From Triplophysa rosa (taxonomy: Eukaryota; Chordata; Actinopteri; Cypriniformes; Nemacheilidae), in the NCBI RefSeq assembly GCF_024868665.1, contig NC_079891.1:30334665-30398664 (forward strand): a DNA stretch of 64,000 nucleotides. Reading direction: 5' to 3'. A model generated the notes under the pieces. The model saw only the letters and a program-made list of their open reading frames with translations. It did no database searches and had not been told where the DNA came from. Both the position numbers and the translations under genes were made by a program. Below, piece by piece: positions 45,653 through 56,441 of the stretch (position 1 is the stretch's first letter; every line of letters begins with the position of its first letter).

Positions 45653-46773
45653 ACATTTTGGTCATAACTTTCATCAAATTATGGAGAAGAATGCTTTAAC
45701 TGCCCTTACTGTAGCACACATTTAGCATTTCAAAGAGCCGCTTTAGGTGTCTGGATCGCAGTGGGTGAGTAATGCTGTACAGTTCCATCGAGATGGAGAA
45801 CAGCAGCGTGTAAATTTCTGGGGCATGTTCGTGCTGTTACCCGATTTGCATAACTCCATCTGTTAAGCGTTAAAACAACGCAGCAGGCGCGGGCAAATAA
45901 ACAACGCTACAATAATTCTCCCCACATTGTTTTGCTACACCTGTAGGGATATGTGTAGCAATATGCAAGTTACGTTGGGACGTAAACCAATCCAAAAGAT
46001 ATGATCTTGGATTGACAGGAAGAATCGACAACTATTTTGGGCAGCAATTCGAAATTCAGGTTTAACTGCAGTACTTCCTGCTATTCCACCAATCCCCCCC
46101 CATGCACCTCCACTACAGAGAAACATCTAATTATATCTGCCTGTCTCTGCTGCCCATTGAGCTCAGCGTTAGGTGCTGACAAGCTAATACAATCATCTCT
46201 ACTTCTCCTTCCTCTCCAGGAGAGAGAGATTTAGCCCTATGTTCCTCAGCCTAGTGGGCTGTTAAATTGAGCGTCCGCTGGGCAGGCGCTCGAATGAGAT
46301 TTGGCATGTTTGGAGTGTTAACCTTGAGAGCAGAGAGGTACAGACAGAACACTTCGAGAGAGAGAAAGAGCGGTAATTTACAGAGATGAGGTCAGTTTCG
46401 GTTCAATTCGGGAGATGCGATGGAATTGCACGCGGGCGGTCGATTCATTTCTACACTTCTATGTACACTTCTCGAGTTGCCTAATTAATTCAATTCCACT
46501 CTTCTGGAATTGTCCGAATCAAAGGAATTGACCCTAAAATGGAAAAATGAGAAGTTGTGGCTCTTGGTGGTGCTTTCAAACTCAAAGCGTCCAATTTCTT
46601 GAGTTTAATAAATGGGATGAGAAGTTAAACAGGTGGAAATAACTACTGTAGCATTTAATAATTGAACAATTTTAAAAGTAATGCTTGAAATCATTTATGA
46701 CCAGATTAATCTTATCTTTAGTTTTGGTAAAACTAGTACTGGGAGACTGGCACTATTGTACAATATATTTTCC
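45653..46773. other. No gene seen; regulatory-looking island 45.7-46.5 kb
   Basis: 45720-46500 is repeat-free, GC-balanced, with an octamer in inverse (atttgcat, 45844) and ATTA-type words (ctaattaattcaattccac). A pyrimidine tract ending tcctctccag at 46219 resembles a splice acceptor, but the sequence after it is a purine run with no protein-like frame. Confidence 0.4.
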
Positions 46774-47064
46774 TTAAAGGGAAAGTTCACCAAAAAGAAA
46801 ATTCTGTCATCATTTACTCACCCTCGTCATTTCAAACCTTTATGACTTTATTTCTTCTGCTGAACACAAAAGTAGATATTTTGAAGAATGCTGGTAACCG
46901 AACAGTGGCGATACCAATTGACCTGCACTGGTTTTGTGTCCATGCAATGGAAGTGAATGGGTACCATCATTCTTCAAAATATCTTTTTGGTGTTCTGCAG
47001 AAGAAATAAAGTCGTTTGAAATGGGTGAGAGTGAGTAAATGATAGCAGAATGTTCTTTTTTGGC
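46774..47064. mobile_element. TTAA-family element
   Basis: Starts ttaaagggaaagttcacca and contains tttcttctgctgaacacaaa, gaagaatgctggtaaccg and gaatgggtaccatcattc. The right side reaches agtgagtaaatgatagcaga and atgttcttttttgg, then breaks off before the usual aactatccctttaa. Confidence 0.85.
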
Positions 47065-47659
47065 CCTGGGAAACTGGAGATTTGTGGGACAAAACAAGGA
47101 AGAGAGAGAGCAATAAATAAAGACTGTAAATGCAGTTAGCATGAAAATCTGGTGATCTTTTAGTTTCTTAAGGAATACCTCTAAACATAACAAATTCAGT
47201 TTTTATGTCTCTTTAACATCATACACGCTATAATAATCGTATGCAAAACAACTGGTCTTATTATCCACTTTGAAAAATCTTGCAAGGATTCAACTCACCT
47301 CCAACCCACCCAACACCAGCCGAAAAATATAACCCCTAATGTAACATTAATATTGCTGTGCTGCAATGTTCTCTTCGAAAGATTAGGCAGGTTTAAAATC
47401 TGAGTTAGTGTGCTGGGACCAATGTCCCCTCGGGCTCAACACTATCATCTGCAGCAAAATGACTTCAGTAATGAAGAAGTCAGGCGCATAAATCCTCTAC
47501 GGCCTCACCTCTCCTCTGCCTCCAATCCTGCAGAACAGCTAGTAAAAATTCCCTTTAAAAAATTCATAGCGCAATTTTGCTCAAATCCCTCCCAGCAAGC
47601 ACAATTATGGAACTTTCATCTCAATTGATTTATGTGCAAGCCTGGGTAGAAGGTTTAGA
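47065..47659. other. No gene seen
   Basis: Unique AT-rich sequence; the plus-strand frame at 47410-47628 has no recognised motif. Confidence 0.35.
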
Positions 47660-47686
47660 GGGAGAGAGAGAGAGAGAGAGGGTAGG

Positions 47687-47741
<55 letters not shown>
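47660..47741. repeat. (GA)n microsatellite
   Basis: About 20 bp and then about 50 bp of uninterrupted GA units, separated by ggtaggggg. A smaller gaga tract is at 47827-47838. Confidence 0.97.
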
Positions 47742-47745
<4 letters not shown>

Positions 47746-48102
47746 CTAGTACTAAATCCGCGTTTATTAAGGGAATGCTTTAAGTCTTAGTTGCATCCAA
47801 TGGTATGATAATACTTCAATACCTTAAAGAGAGAGAGAGCGAAAGAGGAATAAAGTTTTTAGTAGAAATGGATATTAATAATAATTTATGCCACATAACA
47901 ATTACACAATGTTTTACAGAGATATGAAATTTAGGGTCATATGAGCTCTGTTTCAAACTCTATTGGGCTGTTTTACTGTCTACATAAAACTATAAGTGAC
48001 TAATTTCATATTCTACATGAGCAGTAACTTTATAGTGAGTTCTACCGATAGCTTTATATTCTTACCCTTTGTCAAAAATTCACATACTTGTGTCCATTTT
48101 TT

Positions 48103-48389
48103 TAGGGCTGTCAAACAATTTATCGCATCCAAAATAAATGTTGTGTTTAAATAATATATGCCTGTGTACTATGCATATTAATTTTGTATTTATAAACACA
48201 TACACGTATATGAAATATTTACATGTATATATTTACTGTATATTTCCAATCATTTTAGTTATATATAAATGTTTATACATTTTTATATTTCATATTTTTT
48301 AACACAAAATGAATATTCACAGTACACAGACATGTATTATGTAAACGCACGGTTTTATTCTGGATGCAATTAATAGGTTGACAGCCATA
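48103..48389. mobile_element. Short hAT-like element (tagggctgtcaa family)
   Basis: Left end tagggctgtcaaacaattta and right end (inverse) tatggctgtcaacctatta. The flanking 8-mers catttttt and ctattttt agree at six of eight positions. The AT-rich body lacks coding capacity. 287 bp. Confidence 0.8.
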
Positions 48390-49427
48390 CTATTTTTATT
48401 CATCCAAACTTAGGAGTAACAAAATTTGACATTATACTGAAACAAACTCATACAAGTGAATATAATCACTTCCAAACAGTTGTGTTTATATGCCTCCAGA
48501 AAAAAAGACACTGATGAGCTACAAGATCAAATAAAAAGTCGAAAATGAAAAGAGCTCGGATCACGCTCGCACTTGAATCAAGCACTCAGTGCTGCGTCTG
48601 GCTTTACAGCCAGCTTCAAAACCATTTGAAACACCAAATCACAAAATAAATAAACGTAATTCCCTGAAATTAACAAAGAGCGTTTCGTGAAGAAATAAAG
48701 AGTCAATCCATCATTGGCTGATGTACCGCTGTGCCACGCTTCATTTACTTCAAAATATTTCCTATTTGGGAAAGAGATTCATCAAACTGCCGAAAACGTC
48801 AACAGAAGTACAAAAAACAAATTAAGTCAAACATTTCCAGTCAAATTCCACAAAGAGTGCATCTGGATGAAGTGCAATTTAATTTGATTAAACTTCCTCT
48901 TATAATTGGCTCCCATGGCAGGCTGCGAAAACACTGTCGACTGCCGTGCTGAAATCTCAATCAAACCACATTACGGTTTTATCAGATAAAAATGTAATTG
49001 ATTTGAAAGCAGACATGATGTACATTACAGTGAGAGCACAGTGGAAAGCCTCCGTTGGGGGCGGCCCATGGGGATCTCATTAACTCCATCTCTGAATTGC
49101 TGAACACAAACGAGAAGACACTGAGAGATCGGAAACCCACTGTGACAACTGAAGTGAATCTGAATCTAAAGTGTTTATCTCCACTTTTGAAACTTGACAA
49201 CTGGCATTGCGTCAGGATGCAGATTCTATGTTGGACATCAACTGGTAACCTGATGTAAAGCAGTCAGAATAAAGTTTTGCTCATTTTATAGCCTTTGATG
49301 TCAACGACAAAAGATATCAAATCTGACTTATTTTGCTATTGTGACTATTATGTTTAATGCTTTTTTATACGTTTAATCACCATTGTGTTCTCATTGTTAT
49401 CCATGATCCTATGAGCCAACTTGCCAG
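48390..49427. other. No gene seen; regulatory-looking island 48.7-49.1 kb
   Basis: 48700-49100 is unique with homeodomain-type words (caatttaatttgattaaac, atgtaattgatttgaaag) and a GC-richer patch around 49050. Overlapping frames on both strands carry no recognised motif. Confidence 0.35.
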
Positions 49428-49702
49428 CCAAAAATGAACATTGTTTCATCATTTACTCACCCTAGTGTCATTACAAATCTGGGTGACTTTCTTTCTTCTG
49501 CAGAACACAAAAGAAGATATTTTGAAGAATGTTCACAACCCATCAACATTGAACCCCATTGACGGACACAAAACTACAGACACTCAAAATTCTCAAAATA
49601 TCTTCTTCCATGTTTAACAGAACAAAGAGCCACATACAGGTTTTAAACAACACGGGGTGAATAAATGATGACTGAATATTTCGTTTTGGGTGAACTACCT
49701 TT
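49428..49702. mobile_element. TTAA-family element, worn left end
   Basis: Starts agccaaaaatgaacattgtt, includes ttctgcagaacacaaaagaa and agatattttgaagaatgtt, and ends cgttttgggtgaactaccttt. Confidence 0.85.
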
Positions 49703-49742
49703 ATGTTTTTGTGCTGTTCACTGCAATAGTGATTTTGCCACC

Positions 49743-50031
49743 TTAAAGGGATAGTTCACCCAAAAATGGACAGTTCACCCAAGAATGATTTACTCGCCCT
49801 CTTGTCATTTCAAACCTGTATCATTTTCTTCTGCAGAAAACAAAAGAAGATAACATGAAGAATGTTGGTAAACAAAAATCGTTGGTCCCCATTGACTTGC
49901 ATTGGTTTTGTGTATATTTTCAAGTCAATGGGGACCAATGTTTTTTGGTTACCAACATTTTTCAAAATACATTCTTTGGTGTTTTGCAGAAAAAAGTCCA
50001 ATTTTTATTTTTGGGTGAACTACTCCATTAA
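49743..50031. mobile_element. TTAA-bounded miniature element, complete
   Basis: Starts ttaaagggatagttcaccc and ends tttgggtgaactactccatt then aa, with TTAA at both sides. The start carries a small duplication (acagttcacccaagaatg). The middle is a hairpin of gttggtccccattgact and agtcaatggggaccaatg. Confidence 0.9.
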
Positions 50032-51300
50032 CCCATTGCCCAACCCTGCTCTACACAACTCTATACAACAAAAAGCCCCTAATACTCAAAGTCTGTTCTA
50101 CGAACTAAAAGACTAAACCAGAGCTGCATGGAGACTTTACATTCGCTCCAGCGAGAGCATCTCATTTCTACTCTGATCCCGACCGCAAAGCCTCCGAGCC
50201 CCTGTGTCGTTACTAACGGAAACCTGTCGCTAACAGCTAACGAAGCCTCGGAGGAAAAGATAAAGACATAGTGAGTCAGGGGAGGATAGCAGCCCGCACA
50301 AGCCCGGAGAGATTTGCTCATCACATCCCTCTCTCTCTGCCTCATGAGGTTTAAAGTCCCATTGGCCTGGTAGGAGCTCCCAGTTTGATCCCAGACACGG
50401 AAGCAACCCTGTGAAACGAGGACTCAATTAAAGCAAAATGAGGGCAGAGGGGGAGCAGCTATCTGGAAACAACAGGAACAAATCCCCCCAGAGCTATGGC
50501 CTGAATACAGCGTGCGAGTAATGTGATCCATCACGTACAGCTAAGAGCACACGGTGCTAATGCATTTTGAATAGCTGACAAGAGATCTTGATGTACGACG
50601 CAATAGCGTTTCCATGCAAAAGCAGGGGAGGACCTTAAAACAAATGAGGTTTGGTAGGATAATCTATCAGGGTGAAACACGGGCCGTAACGAGAAATAAT
50701 GTGTAGAATGGTAATACATATTTAGAAAACACTATATGTAGGGAAGATTTGAGGGATGGGGCAAATATGGTGTTAAAGGTTAATAAATGGATCAACGGCG
50801 GGACATTTGTTTTTGTCAGAATCTGTTCATTTGTAAGAAAAATAAATGCTATTTATAAAAAAATAACGGATCTTTGTATGACATGCCAAGGTCGTTGTCA
50901 ATTTTCAATGGTGTAATGCCACAAAACTTGGAAAATCTAAAAAATAAAAGTAAAAAATTGTTGGAAGTGTGCATGCTACTCAATAAAACACTTTATCTTT
51001 CCTTGATGTTGACATCATTAAAGTCATTAAATCCAAAACTGTGTTGAAACATGATTTAAAAACAATAAAGTGCTGACTCGTTCATTACACGCGTTTCAAA
51101 CCCCGTAAGGAAAGATTACAATCACTTCACAAACTTTTTCCTAAACGCTTCCTGGCCTGCACACTGTGCGCTGACATGCCTTGGTGACAAAATGTATAAA
51201 TCTCCCACAAGAGCTTTATAAACAAACATGGCAAACTGAGTGCAATGAAAGAGAGAGAGAGAGAATAAGACAAGGGCCATTAATCAGTTTGGGACTACTA
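50032..51300. other. No gene seen; regulatory-looking sequence upstream of a promoter
   Basis: 50100-50700 is GC-balanced, repeat-free and enhancer-like (tgctaatgcattttgaatag). 50750-51240 is AT-rich. 51240-51300 (a short gaga run, then caagggccattaatcagttt) lies just upstream of the TATA box and may hold proximal promoter sites. Confidence 0.4.
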
Positions 51301-51326
51301 TGCTAACTTGTTGGATGACTCCGTGC

Positions 51327-51334
51327 TATATAAA
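51327..51334 (+). promoter_or_regulatory. TATA box of a putative RNA polymerase II promoter
   Basis: tatataaag in a GC-balanced context (ccgtgctatataaagacctg), about 29 bp upstream of the inferred transcript start at about 51356, the normal spacing. An AP-1-like half word (gatgact) is at 51314-51320. Supported by the downstream exon with a consensus donor. Confidence 0.6.
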
Positions 51335-51355
51335 GACCTGCCATCCGCTGTAGAG

Positions 51356-51460
51356 TCAGCAGTTTTTCCCCTGGCCTTGCAGAAAGCCAAACCCAACAGC
51401 TGCCTAAGAAAAGACATCCACGCTGGGGTCAGAGCGCTTCACCGGACACTGACACAGCAG
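51356..51460 (+). other. Putative non-coding first exon
   Basis: The segment between the inferred start (about 51356, tcagcag) and CAG|gtaagag at 51461 is about 105 nt, GC-balanced and contains no ATG. It therefore would be an untranslated first exon of a TATA-driven gene, a layout seen in many hormone, neuropeptide and tissue-specific genes. The donor matches the consensus CAG|GTAAG. The next exon is not identifiable: several acceptor-like words occur downstream (for example at 51657 and 59163) but none leads into a recognised protein. The gene is unknown, and a long non-coding RNA is possible. Confidence 0.5.
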
Positions 51461-51461
51461 G

Positions 51462-51965
51462 TAAGAGATTACTTATGCGCCTGAAAGACATTTAACACAG
51501 TCCTCATGCTTTTCCAAGAGCGCTTTCGCACATTTTCACTTTTATTTCACATTTGGGAAAATAAAGAGCAACCACTCCATCCACTCCAACAACACTTGGA
51601 AATCGGAAAATGATCCATTATTTTACTATAGTAAAAGTGCATAACCACCTTTTTTGCAGATTTCCTTCTGTATTACCATAGTGCAGGTTTACCAGATACC
51701 ATGATTAAACTACCGTTATTGTGGTAAAATCAGTACATTTGTGGTTGGTATGTTTTTTTAGACCAAACACACACATTTTGGATGAAATAATTATTAATAT
51801 ACAATCAAATATGCAATGACTTTGCATTTTGGATGACATCACCAAGCACTTTTATTTTTTGGACCCCTCCCCTTCAACCATCTTTCATACTAAAGACCAC
51901 TTTTTAACTCTTAATTTATTTATTTTTCACTCTGATACACAGCATTACAGAAATAATATGGGCAC
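51462..51965 (+). other. Start of putative first intron; no exon recognised
   Basis: AT-rich sequence with gtgcataaccacc/taccatagtgcaggtttacc words of a minor dispersed repeat at 51620-51770. Confidence 0.3.
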
Positions 51966-52197
51966 TTAAAGGGATAGTTCACACAAAAAGGTCATTTTTT
52001 TATTCACGCTTATGTAATGTATCTGAAATGTATCTGCGGTTTTATGTCACTACAATGGAAGTCAATGGGGGCCAATGTTTTTTGGTTAACATTCTTCAAA
52101 ATAGTGTTCCTTAAAGAAAGACATACAGGGTTTGGAATGACACTAGGGTGAGTAAATGATGTCAGAATTTTTATTTTTGGGTGAATTATCCCTTTAA
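51966..52197. mobile_element. TTAA-bounded miniature element
   Basis: Starts ttaaagggatagttcacac and ends ttttgggtgaattatccctt then taa. Contains gaagtcaatgggggccaatg and tgacactagggtgagtaaat. TTAA on both sides. It lies about 500 bp inside the putative first intron. Confidence 0.92.
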
Positions 52198-54410
52198 GTA
52201 CATGCAATATCAGTTATTATAATGAATTATATCTTTTTATTTGAGTCTTAAAGTTGATATGTACTGAATGTGTGACCATTCAATACTTCATCGTAGGTTT
52301 GGGGAGAAAAATGAATAAAACCTGTCCGAGCTAGCGGTGACTGACGATTGCAATAACTGCCAATTACTGCTGTAAAACATCATGGGCTTGATCTGTAAAA
52401 CGGTGCGAGAATCATCTCTTCAAAGTAGACCTCTCACGTCACTCCGTCAGTGTTGTGTGTATGTCTCGCATAGCATCGATGACTCCAAGCCAGTAAAGTC
52501 TAACCCCGACCAAAACCTCAAACCCAAACCTGATAAACATGCTGAGACTGTAAACAGCCAGGAACATTTTCTTAGAAAATGATGCAGAAATGGCCCTTTT
52601 AAAATGATTGAGTGGCGAGCAAACAGAGGCCACGGTCACCGGCCTGGAGGATGCTAACAGGGTCATGCTTAGAGCAACAGATTAAGAGAAAGATTGAAAG
52701 AGGGCACGAATTGAAAAGAAATGGGCAATGCATTAAAAAACTAACTCGGCAGCCTGTGAGGCTCATTTATAAACTGAAAAACCACAAGACCAAAGAGCAA
52801 GTGCATGGAGTCAGTCATGAGACACGCACACAGCCAATGACAAATTTAAATTAGATCTGTCTTAAACACTTGAATTAAGTCATATGAAAGTATTTTTACC
52901 GCTTCCTCTTTTCATTCGCTTCCCTTTTTGTGTTATTTAAAAAAAATGACCATACTGTCACATTTACAATGTAAAAACCCATCAATTCAAAGTATCATAT
53001 AATTCTCGAGAGTTCAAAACCGGACGGGACGCTTCCAGCATATTAGTCTGATGAGAGGCATTAAAAACGAAATAAGCGTGAAAATGGATGTAACGACTTT
53101 AGAGTCTAATGAAAGATGTTCTTTGTGTCTTAAAATCACCTGACAGTAATAGTGTGTTGAAAAAAAGCTAATGACCTCCAGCGAAAAAAAAGAATTTCAA
53201 GTATAAACATCCATTGCCCGTGTTTTGGAGAACCATGTGCTCTTTCACCACGAGGATGAAAATGGTTCAACGCAATTAGATGTCGCTTAAGCGCCTCCTT
53301 CATTCGGACTGCAGGTACCTGAAATCAAGCACATGGTTGTTCTTTTAATACCCTGTTTATGTTTACCAAATATGGGATTTAATGACCAGTAACTTGTAAA
53401 ATGGACAAGAGGCCACTTCTTCGGATTTAACACACTTCTGTTGACCGAAAGCCAGAGACTCACACATGTGCACTAAAATTCCCCCAAACGTGTATGTTGT
53501 TACTTTGTAGGACAACATGAGCATGCAAAATGCCTCTTTTGATCACATCAATCAAATCTTTGTGTTGGCCGAGGTTGGGAAAGTGCCAGGACTTTCAAAC
53601 AGTACCTTCCTGTACATTAACTAGAAAATATTTATTTGCATTAAGAGATCAATGTACAATTAAACATTTTGTTTAAGTAGTTAGACTAGATAGAAGCAAC
53701 TACTGAAAAGTACACTGAGGCTATTTAAGGGGGATATACCAATTTCGTATCATTTCATAAAAGTTAGATGTAAAACAGAAAAACTGCTCACCAACATTAG
53801 TGGCAAATATGTTATTTTAAAAGCAAGATAACGTGTTGATTGTTTATTTGCTGTGCATAGCGAGAAGTGATGGCAATTCTACTCCGATCAAACCCTTTTA
53901 CACCCTTGCAAACAAAGCCATAGGAAGTGGTTGGCTCTGCGGTTCAGCCTTCTCCTTTGCAAAACTGAAAAAGCAGTAATCAGCTTTTTACACCAGCGAT
54001 CTGTGAGATGGAGAGCCATTTCTGCGGTTTTTAAGGTGCGCCTGCGAAGCAGAGATGAGTCATATTGAGACCAACCGTGCGGGCCAGCCTTAACCCAGTG
54101 GGTTATCTCACCTGAAAGTTGCAAAAGAGGCGTTATGAAGAACCGGAAGCTAAATCTTAACCTGTAGGCTGTGATGCCCTTTCGTTGCTAGACACATTGC
54201 AAAGCCTTTGCACAATAAACATTCCTAGAATAAAAAAATGAGTTCAATGAAACTGGATGTTTAGTGGTGACATCATGACACAGATGCTCAGACAGATTTT
54301 TTGTTAAGTAGTAAATCAAACAGATGTCCTGAGCTAAACCCCAGATCAAAAAATAGCACTAAAATACACTTTAGTTGATTACACTTTGTACACAATATAT
54401 TAAAAATACA
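52198..54410. other. No gene seen
   Basis: Unique sequence of average composition. 52380-52850 and 53880-54130 have short overlapping frames without motifs or splice support. 54330-54410 (aaatacactttagttgatta) looks like the left part of a dispersed repeat interrupted by the next element. Confidence 0.35.
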
Positions 54411-54418
54411 CTCTGTAC

Positions 54419-54863
54419 TAGGGCTGCACGATAATTTATCGCGATACCACTAAATCCTATTGTAACCGAGCTGGTTGCGATATGCAATGTGTCGATATTT
54501 TTTTTAATGCGTAGCTTGTCCGTGAAGCATGTCTCTGGGATCAGTAGGAAATGCTGCTCGATCTAAAAGCGTGCGAGTTTGAGTCGCTTATAATGTGCAT
54601 TTGAAAAAGCAACAGCTGTCAAACATGATCATTATAAATATACTTTATTATCATAAAAATACCTGATGAGGCTTGAGTAACAGTGATAAAAAGATGTCCA
54701 TAGGCATTTCCTAGATTCTAGAACGTGTTATTGTCTTCTTCTGCAGTGCGTATTTGGAGTTTCCGCACGAGAGCGCCCTCTGGCTTCCGGATGCAGCAGC
54801 ATTTTCCCGTGTGCTGTGCATAAATCACGTGATATTTATCGTCGGTTTATCGTGACAGCCCTA
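54419..54863. mobile_element. hAT-like element (tagggctgcacgataa family), complete
   Basis: Left end tagggctgcacgataattta and right end (inverse) tagggctgtcacgataaacc. Flanking 8-mers ctctgtac (54411-54418) and gtctgtac (54864-54871) agree at seven of eight. Subterminal ttatcg/cgataa words are present at both ends. 445 bp, non-coding. Confidence 0.9.
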
Positions 54864-54871
54864 GTCTGTAC

Positions 54872-56397
54872 TTCTATTTATGGAGTCTCAAAATAGAACA
54901 GTTGAGTACACTTAGATCTTACATTTATCTTAAAAAGTACAAAAGACATTTTTTTGTATAGACCGTTTCATTGGATGAGCGTGCCTGCACTTTCGGTCTT
55001 TGTTTGTTCTAATATAACCGTTTATATTTTATTCATATTTAATTTAATTTATCTTATTATTTCGTTGTAAAAACATTGTGTTAAATAAACGATTTGTTGA
55101 ATTTTGTTGTATGTTCATTTTATTAAATAAACAATTTGTTGAAAGGGTCTTGTAGTTTGGTCGCATTTAAAGAAACCCTATGGTACATTGACATCTAGCG
55201 GCTGAGCTTGGTATCGCAGTCTAAATTCAAAATATTGAAGAGACAAGTTTAGCCAAGTAACGCTTCTTCTGGCTTTCTATTGCTTGTTATCAGAAATAAC
55301 CTACAGGCACTGTATTGTTTGCGAATGTGTACCGGAAGTTAAGGGCAGTCCATGAACGTGCGCATGCGCAGTAACGCAAGTTTATGTCGTCATTTTGAAA
55401 CAGTTTAAATTAAGTACCTGGGTTTTTCACCTGGGCCCTTAGATCAGTGTTTCTTAACCAGGAGGCCTTAAACTTCCAAGTTTTGCCAAAATACAAAGAC
55501 AAAATAAGCACTAAAACAAGCTAAAACATCTAATAAATTGGTTATTTTTAGAACAAAATGCATCTTTTTAGATAACAAAAAGAACTGTTAATATTTTTTG
55601 TAGGTGGAAATTGTGACAGGTGGGCCTTTAGATATTGTTGTGGACAACTACGGGACCACTGGTTGATATCCACTGCCATAAAAGACAAAATAACTGCATT
55701 GTGCATGTTTCCTTTCTATAGCTGATGATAATATTGTTATACAAAAAAATCTACAAAATGAAAATATAAACAAGGCCTTCATGGCAGGCAAGAGATTTTC
55801 AGCTAGGCAGGTCAAGATAAATGGATCCCATCAGCTACAGCGCAAGCGCTACAATTACAGGCTGTTGTCGCCGTTGTAGAAGAATAGGTGCCGGGGGCTG
55901 AGGAGCACTGAAGCATGGTTGAGAAGAACTAACAGGAACTTCTTAAATAATTGCACCTTCCATTTCTCCTCCTCCGTGGGCATGCGTCAACTTGAAATTT
56001 TGTAATTATAGTAATTGTGAGCTCAACGAAGCAGCCCTCTCTAATACTCTCCTCACAGGAGTAAATACATGGTACGCCATTCCAAGCGGAGCCAGCCAAA
56101 CACATCCTCGGCCAAAGCATCAATTTGAGAGCTCTATAGCTAATGGTGGAGCTAACAAGCTCTAATGCCACATTGTCTGAAAGAGAAGAATTGTCAGTCC
56201 TGTTAGAGTGGGTGCCTACTGTGATATTGAGTGCACATGCCTGGTGTTCAAAATGATTGCTGCCATTTCTAGACAAACAGAATGTCAACACGTAGGGTTG
56301 CGATTAAATGCGGGGGAATTTGGGGCGGGTGCGCACAAAAAAATACCAGGCACCGCACCCATAAGGACCTGAGATGGAAGTACATCAACTTATTCTC
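54872..56397. other. No gene seen; regulatory-looking island 55.9-56.3 kb
   Basis: 54872-54960 continues the repeat interrupted by the hAT-like element. 55930-56290 is repeat-free with ttgtaattatagtaattgtg and gagctctatagctaatggtg, enhancer-like. A 120-codon minus-strand frame spans it but has no domain and no start or splice context that I can support. Confidence 0.4.
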
Positions 56398-56410
56398 CCT
56401 CTCTCTCTGC

Positions 56411-56441
<31 letters not shown>
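56398..56441. repeat. (CT)n-(CA)n microsatellite
   Basis: CT units followed by about ten CA units, same arrangement as at 1509-1553. Confidence 0.95.

Noticed and set aside
46181..46260. Possible splice acceptor tcctctccag at 46219
   Set aside because: The following sequence is a purine run and then an early stop; no exon-like frame.
55929..56291. 120-codon minus-strand frame
   Set aside because: No domain, no supported start or splice sites; the sequence has regulatory-like composition with TAAT words.
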